Positions 1 through 5,688 are shown, counted from the stretch's first letter. The stretch is DNA of 12,525 nucleotides from Bacteroidota bacterium (GCA_007128495.1 SKXH01000228.1:1-12525); one strand, 5' to 3'. Numbers and translations are program-made. The notes: generated from the sequence alone by a model not told the origin.

Positions 1-906
1 AAACCAAATGGTCGAACCAAATCAGTTTTCTTCACCGGCAAAGGTGGAGTAGGAAAAACCACGATCTCCTGTGCCGCTGCGTATTACATTGCTTCGCAGG
101 GATATAAAACATTGCTGCTTACGACCGATCCCGCTTCACACATCGGTGAAGTGCTCGATCAGAAAATCGGCGATACAATTCGAGCGGTCGAAGGTGTGGA
201 TAATCTTTATGCAGTTATGATCGACCAGGAAAATGCTGTTGAAGAATACAAAAAGCGAATCCTCGACGATGCGAAGAAAAAATACAACGAAGACATGCTG
301 ATGGCGATGCGTGAAGAGCTTGAATCACCGTGCACCGAAGAGATGGCTGCGTTCGATAAATTCATCAGCTACGCGGAAGGCGACGACTATGATGTAATCA
401 TATTCGATACCGCGCCGACGGGTCACACTCTCCGTCTGCTCGAGCTGCTGTTCGATTACGATCAGCAGGTCGGTTTGATGGTAGCAACCAATGAACAGAG
501 CGAGGGAGTGAAATCGGATACGAAAAAACGCTTCGAGAAAATTATTGATCGAATGAAAGACCCGCAGCAATCAGTATTCAGCTTCGTGGTATATCCCGAA
601 TCGACACCGATTGTCGAAGCACACCGTGCAATGCTCGATTTGAAAGAAGCGGGCATCGATACGCAGTTCGTGGTGGCAAATCAGGTTCTGCACCCAGAAT
701 ACTGCACAAACGATTTTTTCATCCGGCGCCGGAAGATGCAGGAGAAATATCTCGGCGATATACGTAGCCGGTTTAACGTGCCGGTGACCATTATGCCACT
801 GCTTGAGACGGAGATACGCGGGTTGGAGATGGTGAAGAGAGCAGCTGGGGAATTGTTTGATCTTGGAAATACCACGGAGGCACGGAGTTACACAGAGAAT
901 TTATAA
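1..906 (+). CDS. arsA: ArsA-type arsenite-pump ATPase, 5' end cut by the window
   Basis: ATPase that would energise arsenite/antimonite extrusion through ArsB from the cytoplasmic face. The frame is open from base 1, giving 301 visible residues. The Walker A GKGGVGKTT lies at residues 13-21, so only a few N-terminal residues are probably missing. TTDPASH follows at 41-47, and the family signature DTAPTGHTLRLL is at 136-147. Cys111 sits in SPCTEEMAAFDKF, which from memory aligns with the metalloid-binding Cys113 region of R773 ArsA. Cys235 lies in PEYCTNDFF, where Get3/TRC40 proteins usually have a CxxC, so ArsA fits better than Get3. It is a single-unit protein (about 300 aa), not the duplicated form of plasmid R773. 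The last 11 codons (from ACC at 871) and the stop lie within an inverted repeat. An arsB gene lies downstream in the same direction but three genes intervene. ArsA is near certain as family; arsenite specificity is inferred from arsB and Cys111. Confidence 0.88.
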   Translation, partial: KPNGRTKSVFFTGKGGVGKTTISCAAAYYIASQGYKTLLLTTDPASHIGEVLDQKIGDTIRAVEGVDNLYAVMIDQENAVEEYKKRILDDAKKKYNEDMLMAMREELESPCTEEMAAFDKFISYAEGDDYDVIIFDTAPTGHTLRLLELLFDYDQQVGLMVATNEQSEGVKSDTKKRFEKIIDRMKDPQQSVFSFVVYPESTPIVEAHRAMLDLKEAGIDTQFVVANQVLHPEYCTNDFFIRRRKMQEKYLGDIRSRFNVPVTIMPLLETEIRGLEMVKRAAGELFDLGNTTEARSYTENL

Positions 907-943
907 CCTTCGTGCTTCTCAGTGATCTCCGTTTCTCCGTGTT
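871..943. repeat. CACGGAG-type imperfect inverted repeat overlapping the arsA 3' end
   Basis: The left arm (873-899) carries CACGGAG twice, then ACACAGAGAA. The right arm (916-941) carries TTCTCAGTGATCTCC, then TTTCTCCGTG. Reverse-complemented, the right arm matches the left with a few mismatches and one offset. The left arm is also coding sequence for the ArsA tail (TTEARSYTENL). There is no T-run after the right arm, so this is not a typical intrinsic terminator. Confidence 0.75.
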
Positions 944-992
944 AAAACCTTTAAATTATTAATTTGTCATAAAAATATAGAAGAAAACATGT

Positions 993-1220
993 ATGATATA
1001 CGACTATAAATGCAAACAATGCAGTGAAATCTTTGAGGTATGGGCTACATTAGCCGAGAAAGAAAAGGGGTTACAGCCCGAATGTCCGAAGTGCCAATCG
1101 AAAGAAACGAAACAGATGATGGGTGCATTAAGTATCGGTGGCGGGAGTTCGAAGTCCGGTAACAGCGGGGGAGGAGATATGCCGCCGCCGATGTGCGGTC
1201 CCGGAGCCGGATGTTGTTGA
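993..1220 (+). CDS. FmdB-family zinc ribbon protein with Cys-Cys tail
   Basis: A 75-residue protein starting MIYDYKCKQC, the hallmark opening of the FmdB/CxxC_CxxC_SSSS regulatory family. The zinc ribbon uses Cys7/Cys10 and Cys31/Cys34. After the ribbon comes a low-complexity Gly/Ser tail and an ending with Cys68 and the terminal pair Cys74-Cys75. The family is small and poorly understood; members are annotated as putative regulators, and a biochemical role cannot be given. The start at 993 is chosen because it gives the canonical N-terminus; the overlapping ATG at 989 is out of frame. The upstream purine stretch (AGAAGAAAA) is a weak ribosome site. It sits between arsA and a thioredoxin-like gene on the same strand. 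The cysteine-rich tail is similar in character to the tails of the two YlbF-family proteins further downstream and could bind a thiophilic ion, which is inference. Confidence 0.85.
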   Translation: MIYDYKCKQCSEIFEVWATLAEKEKGLQPECPKCQSKETKQMMGALSIGGGSSKSGNSGGGDMPPPMCGPGAGCC

Positions 1221-1224
1221 TTTA

Positions 1225-1287
1225 GTTTTGGGTTTTTTGTTCCGTGTTTTTTATTGTATACCTAACAACAAACTAAAAACCCAGAAC
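1225..1287. repeat. Inverted repeat in the gap after the FmdB-like gene
   Basis: The left arm GTTTTGGGTTTTTTGTT (1225-1241) and right arm AACTAAAAACCCAGAAC (1271-1287) are complementary at 15 of 17 positions, around a 29-base loop. The arms are T-rich/A-rich with a GGG/CCC core. The sequence begins 4 bp after the FmdB-like stop and could weakly terminate transcription, but the structure looks more like the other dispersed repeats of this window than a compact terminator. Confidence 0.7.
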
Positions 1288-1336
1288 ACGAAATCACATC
1301 AACCAGAGATATCGACTTTGGCGAAAAACAAATAAT

Positions 1337-1651
1337 ATGAGAAACATGAAGTCCACGAAAATTACAGTAAGAATCTTCGCGCCGCCGCTCGGTGAGTGCG
1401 CCGGCAATAATACCTGGCAGACTGCCGCATCGATGATCGGGAAGAAGTTGCAGAAGCGGTACGGTGAGAATGTTGAAACAGAGTTTATAGAACTGTTCTC
1501 GCCGGAGTCGTTTAATTATCCCGACATTATGGAGCTTGTTCAAAATGAGGAAAAACAGCCGCCATTCATAATTGTAAACGACCGGCTGGTTCACAGCGGC
1601 GGAAAGATCTCAGAGCGGGCGATTCGTGAAGAGATAGATACTGTAATCTAA
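1337..1651 (+). CDS. Small thioredoxin-fold-like protein with a single cysteine
   Basis: A 104-residue soluble protein. The order of elements suggests a thioredoxin-like fold: a beta strand (ITVRIFAPP, 9-17), a Cys-bearing loop and helix (ECAGNNTWQTAASMIGKKL, 20-38), a strand (VETEFIELF), a helix, then QPPFIIVNDRLVHSGG, which resembles the cis-proline strand and beta hairpin of thioredoxins. Cys21 is the only cysteine, in a CAGN sequence, so a classical dithiol reaction is not possible; a mixed-disulfide or metal-binding role is conceivable. I do not recognise a named family. The start at 1337 has no good ribosome site; ATG at 1346 (MKSTKITV) is equally possible and would drop three residues. 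It lies 28 bp before the universal stress gene, on the same strand as the ars genes. Confidence 0.65.
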   Translation: MRNMKSTKITVRIFAPPLGECAGNNTWQTAASMIGKKLQKRYGENVETEFIELFSPESFNYPDIMELVQNEEKQPPFIIVNDRLVHSGGKISERAIREEIDTVI

Positions 1652-1679
1652 AATACATGAAATATACCATATCGAACTT

Positions 1680-2585
1680 ATGAAAGAATTATTAAAACAT
1701 GCTATTGTCGCATTGGATCTATCCGAATCCAGCGACATTATAGTAGAATGTCTACCCTATTTTAAGAAATTGGGGACAGAGAAAATAACATTATTTACCT
1801 CAATTTCGGTACCGTATCCGGGTGGACTATCGGAAAAGAGTGAAACACGAATGAAGGAAACAATGGACAATTATAAGTCTATTGTAGAGAAGCAAGGATA
1901 TACCGTCTACGCTGAAGTCCGTTTTAATATTAACAGTTATGCCCCCAGGGAGATTATAGAGGGAGCTACGGACCACAAAGCCGATTATCTTATATTCGGA
2001 AACAGGGGGAACAGCAAGGTACACGATCTTCTTCTCGGCAGTACGGCATCGGAAACAATGCAGCGCTCACACCTGCCGGTTTATCTTATAAAAATAAACG
2101 CTACCGATGAAAAAGAACTCGAAGACCGAAAACTATATTGTGCACGGGCGTGCCGCGATTCGCTAAATCATATTCTCTATGCAACCGATTTTTCGGAAAC
2201 GGCCGAACGTGCATTCAAAACGCTCCGGGATATTACGGGGCAACACTCAGAGCGGATAACCCTTTTTCACGTTCAGTCAAAGGGGAGAATAGGGACGGAC
2301 GATCCTCAAAAACTTGAGGAGTTTAACGCGATCGACCGGGAACGGCTCGAAAAACATAAAGAAATTTTGCAGCGAAATACAAACGCCGAGATTGATATTA
2401 AAATAAGTTACGGTTCAACCGCGAATGAAATACTCCGCGAAGCCGATGAATCGAATGCAACATTGATTATGATGGGAAGCCAGGGACGCGGCTATGTACG
2501 CGAACTCTTTATTGGCGGCATCGCCTACAAGGTGATGCGCGGCAGTGAAATACCGGTATTCATAGTTTCCGCTCAACGGGAGTAG
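1680..2585 (+). CDS. Tandem-domain universal stress protein (UspA family)
   Basis: A 301-residue cytoplasmic protein with two Usp domains. Domain 1 (about residues 5-140) opens KHAIVALDLSESS and contains GNRGNSKVHDLLLGS, fitting the ATP-binding pattern G-2x-G-9x-G-S/T. Domain 2 (about 160-301) opens NHILYATDFSETA and contains MGSQGRGYVRELFIGG, which keeps the glycines but has Gly instead of Ser/Thr at the last phosphate-contacting position. Nucleotide binding is thus more likely in domain 1; this is inferred from the motif only. Usp proteins bind ATP/AMP and modulate stress survival, often next to ion transporters. The gene lies 162 bp upstream of arsB, with a repeat in between. No strong Shine-Dalgarno site is visible at the ATG. 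Family assignment is firm; its specific role beside the arsenite pump is unknown. Confidence 0.93.
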   Translation: MKELLKHAIVALDLSESSDIIVECLPYFKKLGTEKITLFTSISVPYPGGLSEKSETRMKETMDNYKSIVEKQGYTVYAEVRFNINSYAPREIIEGATDHKADYLIFGNRGNSKVHDLLLGSTASETMQRSHLPVYLIKINATDEKELEDRKLYCARACRDSLNHILYATDFSETAERAFKTLRDITGQHSERITLFHVQSKGRIGTDDPQKLEEFNAIDRERLEKHKEILQRNTNAEIDIKISYGSTANEILREADESNATLIMMGSQGRGYVRELFIGGIAYKVMRGSEIPVFIVSAQRE

Positions 2586-2641
2586 ACTATTGCTTTTTCA
2601 ATTAAATAATATTTTGCATTTTTCCCGTTGTGTGTTTGATG

Positions 2642-2667
2642 TCAAACTGAGCGGAGTCGAAGTTTGA
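2642..2667. repeat. Short GAGCGGAGTCGA-loop hairpin repeat
   Basis: Perfect 7-bp arms TCAAACT (2642-2648) and AGTTTGA (2661-2667) flank the 12-base loop GAGCGGAGTCGA. This unit (variable arms around a GAGCG-AGTCGA core) is one I recognise as a widely dispersed extragenic hairpin in many environmental bacterial genomes. No T-run follows, so it is not called a terminator. It lies in the 162-bp gap between the Usp gene and arsB. Confidence 0.7.
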
Positions 2668-2730
2668 GTGGGAGGACATAATATTGTGGCACAAGTACAT
2701 CCCCTCAAAATATTTGCAATCCAACAGTCG

Positions 2731-2736
2731 AAAGGA
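2731..2736 (+). promoter_or_regulatory. Ribosome binding site supporting the GTG start of arsB
   Basis: AAAGGA at 2731-2736 lies 11 bases before the GTG at 2748. No ATG start exists nearby in frame, so this site together with the conserved N-terminus decides the start. The spacing is somewhat long. Confidence 0.55.
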
Positions 2737-2747
2737 ATAATTGTAAC

Positions 2748-4049
2748 GTGACTTCAGTTGTACTTGCAACCTTAATATTTATTGTAACACTTGTTCTTGT
2801 TATATGGCAGCCGCGTGGACTTTCAATCGGTTGGTCGGCCACGATAGGTGGCGTTCTCGCACTCATTGCCGGCGTCGTCAGCTTAAACGATGTGGTTATA
2901 GTAACGGGAATTGTATGGAATGCAACGCTCACCTTTGTGGGAATTATTATCATATCGCTCGTCCTTGACGAGATCGGATTTTTCGAATGGGCAGCACTCC
3001 ATATGGCACGATTTGCGAATGGTAACGGAATACGGATGTTTATTTTTATCTCGGTACTGGGTGCGATCGTGGCTGCGTTATTTGCGAATGACGGAGCCGC
3101 CCTCATTCTCACACCAATCGTACTTGCTATGGTCAGAGCATTACAGTTTGAAGAACGAATGATCCTGCCGTTTGTTATGGCAAGCGGTTTTATAGCAGAT
3201 TCTACTTCATTACCATTAGTTGTCAGCAATCTTGTCAATATAGTATCAGCAGATTTTTTCAATATCGGATTTCTTGAATATGCCTCACGTATGATTGTGC
3301 CGGGTATATTCGCGTTGATCGGGAGTATCATTGTTCTGTATCTGGTATATCGAAAAGATATACCGAAAATCTATTCTCTTGAAAATTTGAAAGTACCAGC
3401 CGATGCCATACGCGATGCAAACATGTTTCGATGGTCATGGGTAATTCTTACAGTACTCTTAACCGGTTATTTTATCGTCGAATTTATTCATCTACCGGTG
3501 TCGCTCGTCGCCGGATCCGTTGCTATAGTCTTTTTATTGATGGGAGTGAAGAGTCCGGCTGTCGATACCCGCAAGGTAATAAAAAACGCGCCGTGGAGTA
3601 TCGTTATATTTTCGATCGGAATGTATGTTGTTGTGTACGGATTACAGAATGTTGGCTTGACCGGACAATTGGCATACGTTATTCAATACGGAGCCGACCG
3701 GGGTGTATTTGCCGGAACAATGGTAATGGGTTTCCTGGCGGCGTTTCTCTCATCGATTATGAACAATATGCCGACCGTTATGATCAATGCACTATCTATT
3801 CAGGCAACAGATACAAGCGGACTGGTACGTGAAGCATTAATCTATGCAAACATCATCGGTTCGGATCTCGGTCCGAAGATCACGCCCATCGGTTCGCTTG
3901 CCACACTGCTCTGGCTTCACGTGCTGGCATATAAAGGTATGAAAATTACGTGGGGATACTATTTTAAGGTCGGCATCGTATTAACAATTCCAACGCTGTT
4001 CTTCACATTGCTCGGATTATATCTATGGTTGCTTTTGATAAGCGGGTAA
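2748..4049 (+). CDS. arsB: Arsenite/antimonite efflux membrane protein ArsB
   Basis: Inner-membrane carrier that exports As(III)/Sb(III), either alone as a proton antiporter or as the channel of an ArsAB pump. The 433 residues are close to the usual ~429 of ArsB and are almost wholly hydrophobic, consistent with about 12 membrane spans. Recognisable ArsB stretches include VLVIWQPRGLSIGWSATIGG (17-36), FFEWAALHMARF, ALFANDGAALILTPIVLAM, GFIADSTSLPLVVSNLVNIV, SSIMNNMPTVMINALSI and DLGPKITPIGSLATLLWLHV near the C-terminus. This is true ArsB rather than a distant NhaD/citrate-type relative or ACR3. The start is GTG with AAAGGA upstream. arsA lies about 1.8 kb upstream on the same strand; no arsD or arsC is seen. 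The 162-bp gap before it could hold its own promoter, but I see no copy of the ArsR-type operator found at 5286 and 5655. Confidence 0.95.
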   Translation: MTSVVLATLIFIVTLVLVIWQPRGLSIGWSATIGGVLALIAGVVSLNDVVIVTGIVWNATLTFVGIIIISLVLDEIGFFEWAALHMARFANGNGIRMFIFISVLGAIVAALFANDGAALILTPIVLAMVRALQFEERMILPFVMASGFIADSTSLPLVVSNLVNIVSADFFNIGFLEYASRMIVPGIFALIGSIIVLYLVYRKDIPKIYSLENLKVPADAIRDANMFRWSWVILTVLLTGYFIVEFIHLPVSLVAGSVAIVFLLMGVKSPAVDTRKVIKNAPWSIVIFSIGMYVVVYGLQNVGLTGQLAYVIQYGADRGVFAGTMVMGFLAAFLSSIMNNMPTVMINALSIQATDTSGLVREALIYANIIGSDLGPKITPIGSLATLLWLHVLAYKGMKITWGYYFKVGIVLTIPTLFFTLLGLYLWLLLISG

Positions 4050-4089
4050 GTATCAATTTATGTTACATTAAAATAGAAATGAGGTATGT

Positions 4090-4488
4090 ATGAATCCCAA
4101 CCAATCAACAATGACAACAACCGATGAACGCATCGTCGAGGCGGCACAAAAGTTCGGTAGAGCGATCGGTGAGTCGAACGTTTATAAAAACTTTGAAGCA
4201 GCACACCAATCGCTTCGCGGCGATCAGGAAGCACAGCAGTTGCTGCAGCAATACCAGCAATCGCAGCAGCAATTGCAGATGATGCAAAGCTGGGGCGGTG
4301 CACAACAGGAAGATATTCAACGTCTGGAAGATATGCGAAACCGGATGATGGAAAATGAGACCCTGAAAAAATTCATCAGTGCACAGGATGAATTGGTTGC
4401 TCAGATGAAGGAACTAAATCAATTTATGACCGACAAGCTCGGCTTCGACTTTGCCGATATGACGAAGCCGGCGGGCGGATGCTGTTAA
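4090..4488 (+). CDS. YlbF-family protein ending in Cys-Cys (first of a tandem pair)
   Basis: A 132-residue, mostly helical soluble protein. The N-terminal half (ERIVEAAQKFGRAIGESNVY, then FEAAHQSLRGDQEAQQLLQQ) matches the YlbF/YmcA family pattern in which a helical hairpin follows an 'E(A)xxLGxAIxxSxxYxxF' opening. A Gln-rich stretch spans roughly residues 48-69. The C-terminus is GFDFADMTKPAGGCC with terminal Cys131-Cys132. In Bacillus, YlbF and YmcA act with YaaT in the Y-complex that binds an Fe-S cluster and directs RNase Y; no YaaT or rny is seen here, so that role cannot be transferred. GAGG at 4081-4084 with five bases of spacing supports the ATG at 4090. It follows arsB by 40 bp and could be co-transcribed with it. 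Family assignment is fairly sure; function in this setting is unknown. Confidence 0.85.
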   Translation: MNPNQSTMTTTDERIVEAAQKFGRAIGESNVYKNFEAAHQSLRGDQEAQQLLQQYQQSQQQLQMMQSWGGAQQEDIQRLEDMRNRMMENETLKKFISAQDELVAQMKELNQFMTDKLGFDFADMTKPAGGCC

Positions 4489-4492
4489 ATTC

Positions 4493-4554
4493 AGTTTCGA
4501 GTTTACAGTTTACAGTTCCACTTACCGGGTTTGACAAACTGTAAACCGGAAACT
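4493..4554. repeat. Inverted repeat between the two YlbF-family genes
   Basis: Left arm AGTTTCGAGTTTACAGTTTA (4493-4512) and right arm CAAACTGTAAACCGGAAACT (4535-4554) are complementary at 17 of 20 positions with a 22-base loop. It starts 4 bp after the first gene's stop. It also explains a spurious upstream extension of the second gene, whose in-frame codons from 4531 would be read from the right arm. Confidence 0.8.
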
Positions 4555-4600
4555 TCCGTTTATAGAATTCGATATTATATTGGTTCAAAGAAAATAACTT

Positions 4601-4605
4601 GGGAG
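4601..4605 (+). promoter_or_regulatory. Ribosome binding site fixing the second YlbF-family start
   Basis: GGGAG at 4601-4605 lies six bases before the ATG at 4612. It favours this start over the alternative at 4531, which lies in a repeat. Confidence 0.7.
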
Positions 4606-4611
4606 AACAAT

Positions 4612-4980
4612 ATGTTAGACATGAATCTAAAACTTGCTGCCGAGGAGTTTGTCCGGTATCTCAATTCATCGAAGGAGGTAAAGGACTTTCAGGCGGCGCA
4701 GGAGAAATTTAATAACGACCCTGAAGTATCTGAATTATATGGGAGATTTACGTGGCTTGCACAGGAATTTCAACAAAAGCAGGCAACAGGAACGGTAACG
4801 CAGGAAGAGATCAACACGATCAAGCAGCTTCAGCAGCAGATAAATACGCATCCGGTAACGCAGGAGTATTCACAGAAGCAGCAGGAGTTGATGGTGGTTC
4901 TGCAGGATTGCAATCAAACCATAAGCGAAGTAACCGGATTTGATTTTTCTGCTACGGCGGCGCCGGCAGTCTTGTGTTAG
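4612..4980 (+). CDS. YlbF-family protein ending in Cys (second of a tandem pair)
   Basis: A 122-residue helical protein starting MLDMNLKLAAEEFVRYLNSS. The layout is as in the preceding gene: an N-terminal helix, a segment resembling 'FxxAQExFNxDPEVSELY', a Gln-rich middle, and the C-terminal GFDFSATAAPAVLC. Cys100 and the terminal Cys122 are the only cysteines. The shared GFDF near the end of both proteins points to paralogy by duplication followed by strong divergence, and they may form a heterodimer like YlbF/YmcA (inference). A 13-bp exact direct repeat CGGTAACGCAGGA occurs at 4793-4805 and 4853-4865, 60 bp apart in frame, each encoding VTQE; it may mark an internal duplication of a coiled-coil segment. 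The start is chosen from the GGGAG site. Strong terminator-like structure follows at 5045. Confidence 0.82.
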   Translation: MLDMNLKLAAEEFVRYLNSSKEVKDFQAAQEKFNNDPEVSELYGRFTWLAQEFQQKQATGTVTQEEINTIKQLQQQINTHPVTQEYSQKQQELMVVLQDCNQTISEVTGFDFSATAAPAVLC

Positions 4981-4989
4981 TAGCTTGTG

Positions 4990-5007
4990 CCGCTCCTGCC
5001 GGAGCGG
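4990..5007. repeat. Perfect GC-rich hairpin after the YlbF-family pair
   Basis: CCGCTCC (4990-4996), loop TGCC, GGAGCGG (5001-5007). It lies 9 bp after the stop at 4980 but has no T-run, so a terminator role is uncertain. Its stem is close to the CGCTCC/GGAGCG stem at 5116-5131. Confidence 0.65.
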
Positions 5008-5024
5008 AGTAGGTTAGAGGGATG

Positions 5025-5150
5025 TCGCATTTTCTACAGATATGCCAGCCCTCCGGGCTGGTTTTTTATTGAGCAGAGTTAGAGTGACATTCCAATAAAT
5101 TGACTTTATTGAAAACGCTCCGTTAGGAGCGATATATCTGTAGCAATGCT
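5025..5150. repeat. Two head-to-head copies of a CTACAGATAT-hairpin module
   Basis: Copy A on the + strand reads GCATTTTCTACAGATAT followed by the CCAGCCC/GGGCTGG hairpin and TTTTTTATTGA. Copy B on the - strand reads GCATTGCTACAGATAT followed by a CGCTCC/GGAGCG hairpin (5116-5131) and a TTTTCAATAAA run. CTACAGATAT (5034-5043) and ATATCTGTAG (5134-5143) are exact inverse copies. GTTAGAG also recurs near 5013 and 5078. The stem sequence differs while the flanks are kept. Confidence 0.7.
5045..5067 (+). terminator. Rho-independent terminator closing the ars/YlbF block
   Basis: Perfect 7-bp stem CCAGCCC (5045-5051) and GGGCTGG (5055-5061) with a 3-base loop, directly followed by six T (5062-5067). 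It lies 65 bp after the second YlbF-family stop and before the arsR promoter region. It forms the hairpin part of the modular repeat described at 5025-5150. Confidence 0.75.
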
Positions 5151-5285
5151 TAAATTTTTATATTGTGTGTAGCGTGCGTGTAATGCCTGCACACAATCCA
5201 TTCTTACTTTTTAGAAACAGATCCTGTTATCTCACCTTTATTTGGCACATATGTCCTTTTACCCGGCACGATTGTTGCATTATGT
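5151..5285. other. Gap upstream of arsR, little recognised content
   Basis: AT-rich non-coding stretch forming the rest of the 339-bp gap between 4980 and 5320. An 8-bp perfect inverted repeat ATTGTGTG (5162-5169) / CACACAAT (5190-5197) and an 8-bp palindrome ACATATGT (5247-5254) are visible. TTGCAT at 5275-5280 could be part of a promoter for arsR, but no matching -10 at standard spacing is convincing. Confidence 0.4.
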
Positions 5286-5309
5286 ATATATGATCGATTA
5301 CTCATATAT
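5286..5309. promoter_or_regulatory. Operator-like palindrome just upstream of arsR
   Basis: Arms ATATATGA (5286-5293) and TCATATAT (5302-5309) around the spacer TCGATTAC. Its core ATATGATCGATTACTCATA (5288-5306) matches the site upstream of the permease gene at 16 of 19 positions. The dyad with TGA...TCA half sites is the usual style of ArsR/SmtB-family operators. The right arm ends 10 bp before the ATG at 5320, which argues for autoregulation and for a very short leader. Binding itself is inferred. Confidence 0.7.
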
Positions 5310-5319
5310 GGAGCGAGGT

Positions 5320-5628
5320 ATGAACACAGCGGCCGATTTTCAAGCTGATATTTTTTCCGCAGTAGCACATCCCAACCGTATTCGTATTCTGGAAATGATA
5401 CGGTACGGAATAAACTGCAACTGCGAGATAGCCCCGGAATTGGGTATGGAACAGTCGAATCTATCCAGACACCTCAAAATCCTTGTAAAAAGCGGTGTTT
5501 TGCGCTCATGGAAGGAGGGACTGCGCACAAATTACGAGATTGCCGACAAACGCATTTATAAATTGCTCGACATAGCGGCAGATATCGCAAAGGCAAAACT
5601 GGAAAAACAGACTGAAGTTTTTGCGTAA
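5320..5628 (+). CDS. arsR: ArsR/SmtB-family metalloregulator with CxC sensor motif
   Basis: A 102-residue winged-helix repressor. The core begins ADIFSAVAHPNRIRILEMI, followed by INCNCEIAPELGMEQSNLSRHLKILVKSG as the helix-turn-helix and then a wing (RSWKEGLRTNYEI). The CNC in the helix before the recognition helix occupies the place of CVC in E. coli ArsR (ELCVCDLC), the As(III)/Sb(III) site; the third cysteine of that motif is absent. Thus a thiophilic metalloid ligand is likely but not proven. ATG 5320 is chosen because upstream in-frame starts (TTG 5242, ATG 5251, 5290 and 5308) would add residues atypical for the family and run through the operator. GAGG at 5315-5318 is too close to serve as a normal ribosome site, so the message may be nearly leaderless. 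It likely represses itself and the following permease operon. Confidence 0.9.
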   Translation: MNTAADFQADIFSAVAHPNRIRILEMIRYGINCNCEIAPELGMEQSNLSRHLKILVKSGVLRSWKEGLRTNYEIADKRIYKLLDIAADIAKAKLEKQTEVFA

Positions 5629-5645
5629 AAAGCGTTATATATTTT

Positions 5646-5675
5646 TTGAAAACTATATGAGTGATTGCTCATAAT
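5646..5675 (+). promoter_or_regulatory. Candidate promoter and ArsR operator for the permease operon
   Basis: TTGAAA (5646-5651) and CATAAT (5670-5675) with 18-base spacing resemble a sigma-70 promoter. The operator core ATATGAGTGATTGCTCATA (5655-5673) fills the spacer and overlaps the -10 box; its own dyad is TATGAG (5656-5661)/CTCATA (5668-5673). It shares 16 of 19 bases with the site upstream of arsR. Overlap of operator and promoter is the classic arrangement for ArsR-type repression. Confidence 0.65.
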
Positions 5676-5688
5676 CTCAATATTGAGA
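5675..5688. promoter_or_regulatory. Perfect 14-bp palindrome TCTCAATATTGAGA
   Basis: This perfect dyad begins at the last base of the -10-like box and abuts the ArsR-like site. Its TTGAGA/TCTCAA arms differ from the TATGAG/CTCATA arms of the first dyad, so it may be a second, weaker ArsR site or the site of another regulator. It lies 43 bp upstream of the permease ATG. Confidence 0.5.

Noticed and set aside
1..906. Reading the ATPase as a Get3/TRC40 tail-anchored protein targeting factor
   Set aside because: The usual CxxC is missing, a Cys lies in the ArsA metalloid-site context, and arsB is nearby; some doubt remains.
1262..1594. A 110-codon - strand frame opposite the single-cysteine thioredoxin-like gene
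   Set aside because: The + strand frame has the better protein pattern and fits the gene order; the - strand product has no recognisable features.
2705..3331. A 208-codon open frame on the - strand opposite arsB
   Set aside because: It is the mirror of strongly conserved ArsB coding sequence; its product has no recognisable domain and no ribosome site.
4531..4611. A longer N-terminus for the second YlbF-family protein
   Set aside because: The extra 27 codons are read from the right arm of an inverted repeat; a GGGAG site supports ATG 4612.
5242..5319. A longer N-terminus for ArsR from TTG 5242 or the ATGs in between
   Set aside because: It would run through the operator dyad and add residues unlike ArsR proteins; ATG 5320 gives the usual length.
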